A DNA stretch of 64,000 nucleotides, taken from assembly GCF_037113525.1 (NCBI RefSeq), contig NZ_CP146963.1, positions 3,782,001 to 3,846,000 on the forward strand, read 5' to 3'. The position numbers and the translations under genes were made by a program. Of this stretch, positions 8,729 to 17,588 are shown in pieces (position 1 is the first letter of the stretch; every line of letters begins with the position of its first letter). Below the pieces are notes generated by a model that did no database searches, was not told the origin of the DNA, and saw only the letters and a list, made by a program, of their open reading frames with translations. The DNA comes from Butyrivibrio fibrisolvens. Lineage in GTDB: Bacteria; Bacillota; Clostridia; Lachnospirales; Lachnospiraceae.

Positions 8729-8754
8729 GCGCCCTTTTGCAGGGCGCTCCTCCT
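8729..8754 (-). promoter_or_regulatory. Ribosome binding site separated from the trkH start by a hairpin
   Basis: AGGAGGAG (8754-8747) is followed by the stem GCGCCCT / AGGGCGC (8747-8741 with 8735-8729, 5-base loop) and eight more bases before the ATG. Folding would shorten the effective spacing from about 28 to about 9 bases. Confidence 0.65.
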
Positions 8755-8773
8755 ATTTCCAGCTTAATGATTC

Positions 8774-10138
8774 TTATTTTTCAGCAAGAATATCTTCTAT
8801 TTCATCAAATCCGGTGCAGGTTGTAATAATGATTACAGAATCACCTTCCTGAATCTGGCTCTGACCTGTAGGAAGTGTTATCTCACCATGATGATTAATG
8901 CAGGCAATAAGTGTACCTTTCTTCAGTGGAAGCTCATGAAGCGGGATTCCAATGACAGGGCTGCCTGCAGGAATGATAAACTCAAGTGCTTCAACCTTAT
9001 CGTCATCCATCTTGTAAAGGGACTCAAGCTGCTGAGATCCCATTGAATTAGTCATTCCTCTGACATACTGAACGATCTTATCAGCTGTGATGCTACGAGG
9101 GTTAAGTACACTACCAACATCAAGTGTTCCTATGAGCTCGTTGTAGCCTGCTCTGTGAACTCTGATAATACGCTTAGCCTTAGAAACAGTTGCTGTATAT
9201 AAGGAAAGCATGATATTTTCTTCATCAACACCTGTAAGTACAACGAAAGACTCGGCTCCGATAAGTCCTTCTTCCAATAGTTCCTGTCTGTCAGTACCAT
9301 CAGCATGTATTATAAGAGCTTCCGGCAAAAGAGATGCAAGTTCATCGCATCGTTCTGCGTTTGATTCAAATATTTTTACATTGATACCAAAAGCTATGAG
9401 CTGCTGGGCAAGGTAATAGCAGGTCTGTCCTCCACCTACGATAATAGTGGACTTGACTCCGACTGTAGGAAGATTGTTCTTTTTAAAGAATGCAAGCATC
9501 TTCCTTGGTGTACCGATAACGGATATTTCATCCTTGGCTCTTACGATAAAAGATCCGTTAGGGATAAATACCTCTTCGCCTCTTCTGACAATACCAATAA
9601 GTACAGGAAGTTTAAGTTCCTGGGCAATGTCTTTGATGGATTTGTCACAAAGCTTGGAATTCTCAGAAACTGTGATTCTGATAAGCTCTGCTCTTCCCTT
9701 GGCAAAAGTATCTATTTTATTGGCTGAAGGGAATTTAAGAAGCTTAGCTGCTTCATTGGCACAGGCTTCTTCAGGATTTATGACCATTGAAAGACCAAGT
9801 TCTTCTTTTATGAAGTCGATCTCTCTTGCATAAACAGGATTACGTACTCTTGCTATAGTATGACAATGTCCTGTTTTTCTGGCTATAAGACAGCAAAGAA
9901 GGTTGATCTCATCAGAATCAGTCACTGCTATCATCAGATCTGCAGACTCAATTCCTGCGTCCTTTAAGATAGAGTAGCTGGCTCCGTTACCAACTATTCC
10001 CATTACATCGTAGTTGTTAACTACGTTCTGAATAACGTCACTGTCTTCTTCTATAACTGTGATGTTGTGATTTTCCTTGCTTAGCTGTTCGATAAGTGAA
10101 CGTCCAACATTACCACAGCCTACGATTACGATCTGCAT
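8774..10138 (-). CDS. trkA: Trk potassium uptake regulatory subunit
   Basis: 454-residue peripheral cytoplasmic protein that gates TrkH. It consists of two RCK modules, each with an NAD-binding Rossmann half and a TrkA-C half. The first Rossmann motif is VGCGNVGRSL near residue 6, with the acidic residue closing beta-2 (VIEEDSD). The second module starts IIVGGGQTCYYLAQQL near residue 229. TrkA-C stretches end each module. It is the first gene of a trkA-trkH operon. The ribosome site GGGAG is about 12 bases before the ATG. The 257-base region upstream (10139-10395) is AT-rich and should hold the promoters of trkA and of the divergent gene. Confidence 0.96.
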   Translation of the reverse strand: MQIVIVGCGNVGRSLIEQLSKENHNITVIEEDSDVIQNVVNNYDVMGIVGNGASYSILKDAGIESADLMIAVTDSDEINLLCCLIARKTGHCHTIARVRNPVYAREIDFIKEELGLSMVINPEEACANEAAKLLKFPSANKIDTFAKGRAELIRITVSENSKLCDKSIKDIAQELKLPVLIGIVRRGEEVFIPNGSFIVRAKDEISVIGTPRKMLAFFKKNNLPTVGVKSTIIVGGGQTCYYLAQQLIAFGINVKIFESNAERCDELASLLPEALIIHADGTDRQELLEEGLIGAESFVVLTGVDEENIMLSLYTATVSKAKRIIRVHRAGYNELIGTLDVGSVLNPRSITADKIVQYVRGMTNSMGSQQLESLYKMDDDKVEALEFIIPAGSPVIGIPLHELPLKKGTLIACINHHGEITLPTGQSQIQEGDSVIIITTCTGFDEIEDILAEK

Positions 10139-10395
10139 TGATTATCAGTGCTCCCTGTATAAATTGTTTTTTTAGCAGTGTTTACTATTTTTTTATATTT
10201 ATTTATTCTTGCATCATTGTATTTTATACATATGAATTATAGAATTTGTTATAGAAACCAGAAATAAACATCTGCGTTTTCTTTGGTACTAAGACAGCTT
10301 GATCTTTTTTTACATAAAAAGCTATCATTTGACCCATACGTCATTATAGTACCAGACGGGTACATCTGCAAATAAGAGAAAGGTGTTAAACTTAA

Positions 10396-10827
10396 ATGCG
10401 TTTTAGGGATTATATAATTAAATTCAATAATTTTATGTATACTCATATGCAGGGTAGATATATTACATATGGATACGATGCTCTTTCCAAGTTTTTACTT
10501 GGTCTTACTTTTATTCTGATGTTTGTAAACATCATTGCAAGAAGCAGTATTATAGGCTATATAATAATTGCACTTATTATCTACAGCTATTATCGGCTTC
10601 TTTCCAAAAATATTCCACAAAGATATAAGGAAAATGAGCAGTACATCCGCATAAGAAACCGCGTTGTAGGTTTTTTCAAGAACTTCAGATACAATTTTGA
10701 TCAGGCAAGACACTACCATATCTACAGATGTCCTTCCTGCAGCCAGAAGATCCGTATCCCTCGTGGCAAGGGCAACATAATGGTAAGATGTCCGAAATGT
10801 GGTACTGAGTTCAGAAAAAGAGCTTGA
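10396..10827 (+). CDS. Zinc-ribbon membrane protein, function unknown
   Basis: 143 residues. The N-terminal part contains a short GRY-x-YGYDALSKFLL motif and two membrane segments (about 30-48 and 50-68). The cytoplasmic C-terminus has a CPSC...CPKC zinc ribbon (about 113-135) and a basic tail. The overall plan recurs in Lachnospiraceae hypothetical proteins (recalled, not checked). The start is uncertain by a few codons because internal ATGs at residues 14 and 18 are also possible. The next gene starts 10 bases after its stop, so the two are co-transcribed. Confidence 0.75.
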   Translation: MRFRDYIIKFNNFMYTHMQGRYITYGYDALSKFLLGLTFILMFVNIIARSSIIGYIIIALIIYSYYRLLSKNIPQRYKENEQYIRIRNRVVGFFKNFRYNFDQARHYHIYRCPSCSQKIRIPRGKGNIMVRCPKCGTEFRKRA

Positions 10828-10837
10828 GAGGGCTATA

Positions 10838-11707
10838 ATGTTCGGTTACATTACTATCAATAAACCAGAAATAAAATTCAAGGAATTTGATATATATCAT
10901 GCATACTACTGCGGATTTTGCCGTATCCTTAAGAAAAATTACGGCCTTTCCGGACAGGCTACCCTGACTTATGATCTGACTTTTCTGATCATGCTTCTAT
11001 CAGGTCTCTATGAACCTGAGGAAAAGATCGATCAGACACACTGCGTAGTTCACCCTATAGTCAAGCAGTCAACAAGGATCAATAAATTCACGGAATACGC
11101 AGCAGATATGAATGTCCTTCTTGCCTATTACAAATGCAGGGACGACTGGGATGACGAAAAAAAAGTCTCAAAACTTTTATACTCAAAGCTTCTCCTTGGT
11201 GCTGTTCATAAGGCAGAAAAGAAATATCCTGAAAAAGCAGCATTTATAAAATCCGGTCTTCGCCGCATAAACGAATGCGAAGAATCTGGTGAACAGAACG
11301 TTGATAAGATCTCAGGTCTTTTCGGAGAGATATTTGCCGAGATTTTCTGTTATCAGGAAGATGACTGGGCGTCTGCACTTAGACGGATAGGTTTTTTCCT
11401 TGGAAAATTCATATATATACTTGACGCCTGCGATGATATAGAGAAAGATATGAAGAAGGGCACTTACAATCCCTTTAAAGAAATATGGCAGAAAAATCCG
11501 GAAGGGTTCGATACTTATTGTTCCGAGCTTCTGACAATGATGATTTCAGAATGCTGCAAGGCTTTTGAGATGCTTCCTATTGTTGAAAATGTTACTATCC
11601 TTCGTAACATTCTGTATTCCGGCGTTTGGGTCAAGTATGAGATAATTCATGGTACAAGGTCCAAAAAGCTTTCTAAAAACAGCGAGACGCACGAAGAAAA
11701 TGTGTAA
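10838..11707 (+). CDS. DUF5685 family protein
   Basis: 289 residues, predicted mostly helical and soluble. It opens MFGYITINKPEIKFKEF and has a conserved YYCGFCR (CxxC) motif near residue 25 and a DACDDIEKDMKKGTYNPF stretch near residue 200. The latter recalls the aspartate-rich regions of isoprenoid synthases, but no enzyme activity can be claimed. GAGAGG lies 7 bases before the ATG at 10838; an upstream in-frame start would overlap the previous gene and has no site. The following J-domain gene begins 29 bases after the stop. The two may work together, possibly with the J-protein delivering this factor to Hsp70 (inference). Confidence 0.8.
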   Translation: MFGYITINKPEIKFKEFDIYHAYYCGFCRILKKNYGLSGQATLTYDLTFLIMLLSGLYEPEEKIDQTHCVVHPIVKQSTRINKFTEYAADMNVLLAYYKCRDDWDDEKKVSKLLYSKLLLGAVHKAEKKYPEKAAFIKSGLRRINECEESGEQNVDKISGLFGEIFAEIFCYQEDDWASALRRIGFFLGKFIYILDACDDIEKDMKKGTYNPFKEIWQKNPEGFDTYCSELLTMMISECCKAFEMLPIVENVTILRNILYSGVWVKYEIIHGTRSKKLSKNSETHEENV

Positions 11708-11736
11708 GTTAGCGCAGTCAGGAGATTACGATAATA

Positions 11737-12435
11737 ATGTCTGATCCGTATAAGGTATTGGGAATATCAAGAGACGCAAGTGATGATGAGGTCAAAAAGG
11801 CCTACAGGAATATGTCCAGAAAATATCATCCCGATGCTAATGTTAATAACCCACATAAAGATAAAGCTGAAGAAATGTTCAAGCTTGTCCAGCAGGCATA
11901 TCAGCAGATAATGAGAGAGAGATCCGGTGACTATTCACAGTCAGGATCTTCAGGCAGATATGGTTCCGGCTACGGCGGTTTTGGCGGTTTCGGAGACTTT
12001 GGTGATTTTGGATTTGGTGGTTTTTATAATCAAAGAAGCGCAGGTGAAGATGACGAGGATTCCATCCACCTTCGTGCAGCGGTCAATTATATACAGGGCC
12101 GCCATTTTAGAGAAGCTCTTAACGTACTTGATACTATTAAGAACAGATCAGCCATGTGGTATTACTACAGCGCTGTTGCCAACAATGGCGTAGGTAATAA
12201 TGCAACTGCTCTGCAGCATGCCCAGATGGCAGCACAGATGGAGCCGGGCAACCGTAATTATCAGGAACTTGTTCAGATCTTAAGTTCCGGCGGAAGCTGG
12301 TATATGCAGCAAAGCTCTTCTTACGGATATCCTTTTGCTGGAAGCGTGGACTGTTCAAGGCTATGCATGACTATGATCCTTTGCAATGTCTGCTGCGGCG
12401 GTGGTGGCTGCTTTGTTCCATTTTTCTGCATCTGA
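11737..12435 (+). CDS. J-domain (DnaJ-like) protein with TPR-like C-terminus
   Basis: 232 residues. Residues 1-67 form a J-domain (DPYKVLGISRDASDDEVKKAY...) with the HPD motif near residue 30 that stimulates Hsp70 ATPase. A Gly/Phe-rich linker (about 68-105) resembles type A/B DnaJ linkers. The rest lacks the DnaJ zinc-finger and substrate-binding domains; instead there is a TPR-like helical pair and a short Cys/Gly-rich hydrophobic tail (CNVCCGGGGC). It is therefore a specialised co-chaperone, not the housekeeping DnaJ. AGGAGA lies about 12 bases before the start. It sits between the DUF5685 gene and a flavodoxin gene in one run. Confidence 0.9.
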   Translation: MSDPYKVLGISRDASDDEVKKAYRNMSRKYHPDANVNNPHKDKAEEMFKLVQQAYQQIMRERSGDYSQSGSSGRYGSGYGGFGGFGDFGDFGFGGFYNQRSAGEDDEDSIHLRAAVNYIQGRHFREALNVLDTIKNRSAMWYYYSAVANNGVGNNATALQHAQMAAQMEPGNRNYQELVQILSSGGSWYMQQSSSYGYPFAGSVDCSRLCMTMILCNVCCGGGGCFVPFFCI

Positions 12436-12453
12436 TAAAAAGGAAGTTTTCAT

Positions 12454-12975
12454 ATGCTAAAATATCTTGTTGCTTATGCAAGCGAAACAGGCAATACCAA
12501 AAAGATTGCCGAAGAAATATATAATGCGATCCCTGATTCAAGAAAAGAGATCATTAATATCCGCTCTTTTGCAGGTCTTCATGAAGCTGAGAATTACTTT
12601 ATCGGCTTCTGGGCTAACTGCGGAACATGTTCTATGGAAATAATCGATCTTCTTTCTTCTCTTCACGGCAAGAACGTTGCCATATTCGGAACCTGCGGCC
12701 TTGGCAATACTGATGCTTACTACAAAAAGCTTGAGTTTGCCGCAACTACATGGCTTCCAAATGATAACAAAGTTCTTGGATCATATTTTTGCCAGGGACG
12801 TATGCCCGTAGAATTCAGGCAAAAGTATGAAGCCTGCCGAGGTAAGTGTTCTGACGAGCAGCTGCAGATCGTAATCGATGCCTATGATAAGGCAAAGGCT
12901 CATCCTGACAGGCAGGACCTTTTAAGAGCACATGTTTTCGCATCTGATATTATTAAGAAGATTGATTCTATATAA
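12454..12975 (+). CDS. Flavodoxin family protein
   Basis: 173-residue soluble electron-transfer type protein. The FMN phosphate-binding loop SETGNTKKIAEEI (10-22) is clear, and the central part WANCGTCSMEI and FGTCGLGN lies where the other flavin loops are expected. It has more cysteines than classical flavodoxins and a helical C-terminus. The layout resembles the flavodoxin-like BilS group, but no bilirubin reductase partner is visible here, so the narrower name is not used. It follows the J-protein gene by 18 bases, and a strong terminator follows. Confidence 0.82.
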   Translation: MLKYLVAYASETGNTKKIAEEIYNAIPDSRKEIINIRSFAGLHEAENYFIGFWANCGTCSMEIIDLLSSLHGKNVAIFGTCGLGNTDAYYKKLEFAATTWLPNDNKVLGSYFCQGRMPVEFRQKYEACRGKCSDEQLQIVIDAYDKAKAHPDRQDLLRAHVFASDIIKKIDSI

Positions 12976-13008
12976 ACACTAATTATAATAACAATCCTAT
13001 GTGATATT

Positions 13009-13053
13009 AAAAAAGACAATGCCGTTTAACTATCTAAACGCATTGTCTTTTTT
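13009..13053. terminator. Bidirectional terminator between flavodoxin and beta-galactosidase genes
   Basis: A long stem (AAAAAGACAATG-CGTTTA paired with its complement, one bulged base) with A- and T-runs on both sides. It serves both converging transcripts. Confidence 0.9.
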
Positions 13054-13107
13054 GATTTACTTATTTTAGATATTTTTTCTTAGATTCGCTCATTCTTAGA
13101 AATAAAA

Positions 13108-15168
13108 TTAAATTTCAAACACTGCGACACCGTATGCCGGAAGCTTATATGTTCCGTGTACGCTACCACCATTTAATACATCAAGCATCTCTTCTTTTAT
13201 ATCAAGTGAAGCTTCTGACTTGTCATAATTAAGTACAAACAGCCAGGTATAAGTTCCATCGGTTCTTACTGCCAGCTCGCACTCTTCAGGAAGGTCAAGA
13301 TACTGTTCATAAGGATTACTTACACCAAGCATCTTAAGAAGGCCAGCTGCCGTATCTTCCGGGAAGGTACTTCCAAAGCAGTAAACTCTGCCTTCTCCAT
13401 AAACATTTTTAACAAGCGCCGGTTCATCTTTGATATAGGTGCTGTCATATACTCCCTTAACCTGCGCCGTTTCAGATGTCACTTCAAACTGATCAAAGAA
13501 TCCCTGTGCATGCATCCTGAATTTCTGCCCATTATCTCCGGGCTTTATAACATAAATATTCTCTTCATCGGGAGCTTCAGGCGTAAATTCAGTAACAACG
13601 CAGCCTGCCATCTGCTTAAATACTCCGGGAAGGTCATCCATAGTAATGTGGCCTTCGGAAGTTTTAAGACCTGCCCTGCATCCAAGAAGAAGCCTTCCAC
13701 CATTTTTAACATATCTTTCAAGTATCATGGCTTCCATCTGCGTTACTACAACTGCATGAGGGAAGATCAGAAGGTCATACTTTCCAAGGTCTTCAGCAGA
13801 TGTTTCAGGTCCAAGGAAAACGTAGTCAAGAGGAGTATGACTTCTTGTTGCAGCTGCATATATGCCCTTTTGACTGATATCTTCAAGCATCTTATGCCAG
13901 TTGTCGCACTGGGCATCCCACTCATTATCCCAGGTCTTAATTACTGCAACTTTGGCTGCATATCTACTGCCACAGATCCTTGATAGCTTTTTAACTTCAC
14001 TGCAAACCTGTTCAACTTCTCTTTTCCTGCGATTATCACGGTTTGAATAGTCAAGTATTCCGTGCCAGTATATCTCTGTTCCGACTGTAGCAGTTCTCCA
14101 TCTAAAATATGAAACATACTCAGCACCATGTGCTATAGACTGCATAGTCCAAAGTCTTATCTGTCCGGGCCTTGGAGTAGGCATTCTCATTCTTGTGGTC
14201 CAGCCGCCTGCTCCTGACTGCTGTTCCATTATGCCAAATGGTTCTGAGATGCTTCTTACTTCTGATAAGTTCTTGCTCCAGTTACGGTCAAGAAGGTCTC
14301 TTGCGCCTCTTGTCTCATAATATTCATCAAAAGCAAAATCCGGATAAGAATCATATGTAAAGAAATCAAGAGATTCTTTGTTCATGGAATGGTTGTCCAG
14401 ATTGAACATTCCATTAGTAGTGATAAAATCACCTTCCTTAAGGTACTTGCGGATTATATCACTTTGAAGCTTTATATAGCTTCTGGCGGAGTCTGATACG
14501 AATCTTCTGTAGTCCAGATTCTGATGAGGATTTCCTACGTTATGATTAGTCTGCCTTGGAATATGTACTTCGACAAAAGAGGAATAGGTCTGATTCCAGA
14601 ATCTGGTTCCCCATGCTGCGTTAAGTGCATCAAGACTTTCATATTTATTCTGAACCCAGTTTCTGAAAGCAAGATCATCGCTTTCAGAATAAAACTCATC
14701 TGTCTCGCAATTGATCTCATTATCTATCTGCCATCCAATGATGCTGGGGTGTGAACCAAAATGAGAAGCCAGATGCTCTGTTATGAGCTCTGTCTTTTGT
14801 CTGAAAACTATATTATTGTGATTGACATGACATCTTTCGCCATGATAGATAAGACTTCCGTCTCTTTTTGCATTTAATACTTCCGGGTACTTCTCAGTAA
14901 GCCATGCTGGAGGCGTAGCTGTAGGTGTACAGAAGATAACTTTCATTTCTATGCGGCTGCAAAGATCAAGAAACTCATCCCAGAAATCATAGACATAGGT
15001 TCCTTCAACAGGCTCTGTCAGATTCCAGGAGAATTCTCCAACCCTGATAACTTCAATTCCTGTTCTCTTCATCCTTTCAAGATCATCTTGCCACATGGTT
15101 TCAGGCCAGTGTTCAGGATAGTAACAGGTGCCAATAGTAATCTTTTTCCCATCTAGTAATGTATTCAT
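13108..15168 (-). CDS. Beta-galactosidase, glycoside hydrolase family 42
   Basis: 686-residue cytoplasmic enzyme with the GH42 plan: catalytic TIM-barrel, trimerisation domain and a small C-terminal beta domain. The acid/base glutamate is E151 in GWQIDNEIN and the nucleophile is E315 in GIMEQQSG. There is no signal peptide, so it acts on galactosides taken up from outside. It stands alone: no sugar transporter or regulator is adjacent. AGGGGG lies 8 bases before the ATG. Natural substrates of GH42 enzymes are often plant or host galacto-oligosaccharides rather than lactose (family knowledge). Confidence 0.95.
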   Translation of the reverse strand: MNTLLDGKKITIGTCYYPEHWPETMWQDDLERMKRTGIEVIRVGEFSWNLTEPVEGTYVYDFWDEFLDLCSRIEMKVIFCTPTATPPAWLTEKYPEVLNAKRDGSLIYHGERCHVNHNNIVFRQKTELITEHLASHFGSHPSIIGWQIDNEINCETDEFYSESDDLAFRNWVQNKYESLDALNAAWGTRFWNQTYSSFVEVHIPRQTNHNVGNPHQNLDYRRFVSDSARSYIKLQSDIIRKYLKEGDFITTNGMFNLDNHSMNKESLDFFTYDSYPDFAFDEYYETRGARDLLDRNWSKNLSEVRSISEPFGIMEQQSGAGGWTTRMRMPTPRPGQIRLWTMQSIAHGAEYVSYFRWRTATVGTEIYWHGILDYSNRDNRRKREVEQVCSEVKKLSRICGSRYAAKVAVIKTWDNEWDAQCDNWHKMLEDISQKGIYAAATRSHTPLDYVFLGPETSAEDLGKYDLLIFPHAVVVTQMEAMILERYVKNGGRLLLGCRAGLKTSEGHITMDDLPGVFKQMAGCVVTEFTPEAPDEENIYVIKPGDNGQKFRMHAQGFFDQFEVTSETAQVKGVYDSTYIKDEPALVKNVYGEGRVYCFGSTFPEDTAAGLLKMLGVSNPYEQYLDLPEECELAVRTDGTYTWLFVLNYDKSEASLDIKEEMLDVLNGGSVHGTYKLPAYGVAVFEI

Positions 15169-15289
15169 TAAAGTTCCCCCTATAATCCATCATTGCCACG
15201 CAGAAAAATATAAATGTTTGAATCACATATATCTTAGAAATATTGTCAGATCACTTTTTAATTATACCTTGTGCCTGCCAAGCGCACAA

Positions 15290-15323
15290 TAAAAGGCATA
15301 CAGGATAACCTGCATGCCTTTGG
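15290..15323 (-). terminator. Terminator after thrS
   Basis: A 13-bp stem with one G-T pair (15292-15304 with 15309-15321, TTAT loop), followed on the minus strand by a short T-rich stretch just after the thrS stop. Confidence 0.75.
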
Positions 15324-15331
15324 TTTAAATA

Positions 15332-17170
15332 TTATTCTTCATCAAGAGACTGGATGAGCTCAAGTGATCTTTCAAGATTCATCTTGTTGCACATCTCAAC
15401 AAACTTCTTGAAAGGAACATTCTGGATCTGCTTATTGGAACCGCGAACATTGATTGAAACTGTTCCTTCTGCGGCTTCCTTGTCACCGATAACAAGAATG
15501 TATGGATCTTTGTAGTTCTTGAACTTCTTGATCTTCTCTTTCATGTTGCTGTCGCTTGTATCAAGCTCAACACGAACATGGTTAGCTGTAAGCTCATTAG
15601 CGATCTTCTCAGCATACTCATTGTGCTCTTCTCTGATAGGAACGATACCTACCTGATAAGGTGAGAGCCAGAATGGATATGCACCTTTGAAGTGCTCTGT
15701 GATGATACCAATGAAACGCTCAAGTGAACCATAGATTGCTCTGTGAACAACTACAGGCTGCTTCATCTGACCATCTTTGTCCTGGTATGTAAGCTCGAAG
15801 TTGTGAGGAAGCTGGAAGTCGAGCTGCATTGTACCACACTGCCACTCACGTCCAAGTGCATCCTTGATCTGAAGGTCGATCTTAGGACCATAGAAAGCAC
15901 CATCACCTTCGTTGATCTCGTATCCGCCTTCGCCATACTTGTCATCGAGGATTTCCTTAAGAGCTGCTTCAGCTTTGTTCCAAACTTCGATATCACCCAT
16001 GAAATCATCAGGTCTTGTTGAGAACTCAGCGCGGTATGTAATACCGAATGTGCCATAGATCTCATCAGCGATGTTCATAACATCGTTGATCTCAGACTTG
16101 ATCTGCTCTTCTGTTACGAATGTATGATCATCATCCTGACGGAATTCCTGAACTCTGAAGAGTCCGTTCATCTGTCCAGACTTCTCTTTACGGTGAAGAA
16201 CATCATACTCACTGTAACGGATAGGAAGCTCTTTATAAGAGTGGTTAGTTCTCTTATAAGCCATCATAGCGTTAGGGCAGTTCATAGGCTTAGCTGCCAT
16301 TGTATCTTCTGCTTCAAGTGAGAAGCGAGCTGCTGTCTCATCGCTTGAGATAGTATCTTCTGCCTTAGTTCCATCTGTAATACCAGGAACCATGAACATG
16401 TTATTAACATAGTGAGCCCAGTGGCCTGAAATAAGCCAGAGCTTTTTGTTGTTGATTAAAGGAGCGGAGATTTCTGTGTATCCGTGCTTGTCCTGGATCT
16501 CTCTTGAGAACTTGAGGAGTTCCTGATACATTCTCCATCCTCTTGGAAGCCAGTAAGCCATACCAGGAGCTGTCTCATTGAACATGAACAGGTCAAGGTC
16601 CTTACCGATCTTCTTGTGGTCACGCTCCATAGCTTCCTTGATCATTGCAAGGTGAGCCTTGAGCTGGTTCTTATCAGGGAATGCATAGATATAAACTCTC
16701 TGCATGTGATCGCGCTTCTCATCGCCTCTCCAGTAAGCTGCTGATACAGACTTAACCTGATATGAGCAGTTCATAAGTTCCTGAGAGTTAGCAACGTGAG
16801 GTCCGCGGCAAAGGTCTACATAATCTTCACCTGTATAGTAAACTGTGATAGTCTCATCTTCAGGAAGTTCCTGAATAAGCTCTGTCTTGAACTTCTGATC
16901 CTTGAACATTTCAAGAGCTTCTTCCTTGGATACTTCTTTTCTTGTCCAGTCTTCTCTTCTCTTGATGATCTCGCGCATCTTGTCTTCGATAGTCTTAAAG
17001 TCATCAGGGCTTATAGACTTGTCGATAACGAAATCATAGTATGCACCATCATCGATCTGTGGTCCGATTGCATACTGAACGTTTTCTTTGCCATAAATTT
17101 CGATTACGGCTTTTGCAAGAATGTGTGCCAGTGAATGACGATAAACTTGCAGGAATTCTTCTTTTTCCAT
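15332..17170 (-). CDS. thrS: Threonyl-tRNA synthetase lacking the TGS domain
   Basis: 612 residues. Charges tRNA-Thr and edits mis-charged serine. The protein starts directly with the editing domain: HSLAHILA near residue 13 and DLCRGPH further on supply the His and Cys of the editing site. The class II catalytic core (motifs 1-3, with FRVQEFRQDDDHTF as motif 2) and the anticodon-binding domain follow. The N-terminal TGS domain of about 60 residues found in E. coli ThrRS is absent, and no start codon or site upstream could restore it. The ATG at 17170 is preceded by AGGAG at 7 bases. A T-box leader controls it. Confidence 0.96.
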   Translation of the reverse strand: MEKEEFLQVYRHSLAHILAKAVIEIYGKENVQYAIGPQIDDGAYYDFVIDKSISPDDFKTIEDKMREIIKRREDWTRKEVSKEEALEMFKDQKFKTELIQELPEDETITVYYTGEDYVDLCRGPHVANSQELMNCSYQVKSVSAAYWRGDEKRDHMQRVYIYAFPDKNQLKAHLAMIKEAMERDHKKIGKDLDLFMFNETAPGMAYWLPRGWRMYQELLKFSREIQDKHGYTEISAPLINNKKLWLISGHWAHYVNNMFMVPGITDGTKAEDTISSDETAARFSLEAEDTMAAKPMNCPNAMMAYKRTNHSYKELPIRYSEYDVLHRKEKSGQMNGLFRVQEFRQDDDHTFVTEEQIKSEINDVMNIADEIYGTFGITYRAEFSTRPDDFMGDIEVWNKAEAALKEILDDKYGEGGYEINEGDGAFYGPKIDLQIKDALGREWQCGTMQLDFQLPHNFELTYQDKDGQMKQPVVVHRAIYGSLERFIGIITEHFKGAYPFWLSPYQVGIVPIREEHNEYAEKIANELTANHVRVELDTSDSNMKEKIKKFKNYKDPYILVIGDKEAAEGTVSINVRGSNKQIQNVPFKKFVEMCNKMNLERSLELIQSLDEE

Positions 17171-17251
17171 TTTAATTCTCCTTTTCTGCACTTTTTGTGC
17201 TCATGGGTGCAAAAGGCTTATTGCTTAGTTTAGAATCCGAAAAACGGACCT

Positions 17252-17535
17252 AAAAAAGCCCCTTGCACTACAGTAATGTAATGCAAAGGGCGTAATTAAC
17301 GCGGTTCCACCTTGCTTTATCCTTAGGAAAAAAACTTCTTCCAAAAGGATATCTCATTGGATTATAACGGAATCACCGTGCCGGATTGGGGCCTCTCAGA
17401 GTTAGTTTTCGGTCAGCTTCCTTCCAGACACTCACAGCACAGGATAAACCCGGTGTCATTCTCTGAGGAATTTCACTGCTTACTCTTCTCGTCAACGATT
17501 TAAAAATATAGAAATGATATATCTATATTTAGGTT
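17252..17535 (-). promoter_or_regulatory. T-box leader of thrS with terminator
   Basis: The T-box core AAGGTGGAACCGCG is on the minus strand at 17300-17313. Immediately downstream is a terminator (15-bp stem 17258-17291 and a run of Ts 17252-17257). Upstream lies a long Stem I region; its 3' strand contains the threonine codons ACC and ACT close together, one of which should be the specifier. Uncharged tRNA-Thr would pair with the T-box and prevent termination. tRNA-Thr(GGU) encoded at 31.2 kb matches either codon. Confidence 0.93.
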
Positions 17536-17541
17536 TTTATG

Positions 17542-17570
17542 ATTATATGCCCTTTACAGATATTTGTAAA
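17542..17570 (-). promoter_or_regulatory. Promoter of the thrS T-box transcript
   Basis: TTTACA (17565-17570), a 17-base spacer and TATAAT (17542-17547) on the minus strand. The -35 lies inside a hairpin (GCCTTTACA / TGTAAAGGGC) just after the upstream SEC-C gene. Confidence 0.8.
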
Positions 17571-17588
17571 GGCATAGTCATCAGCTTA

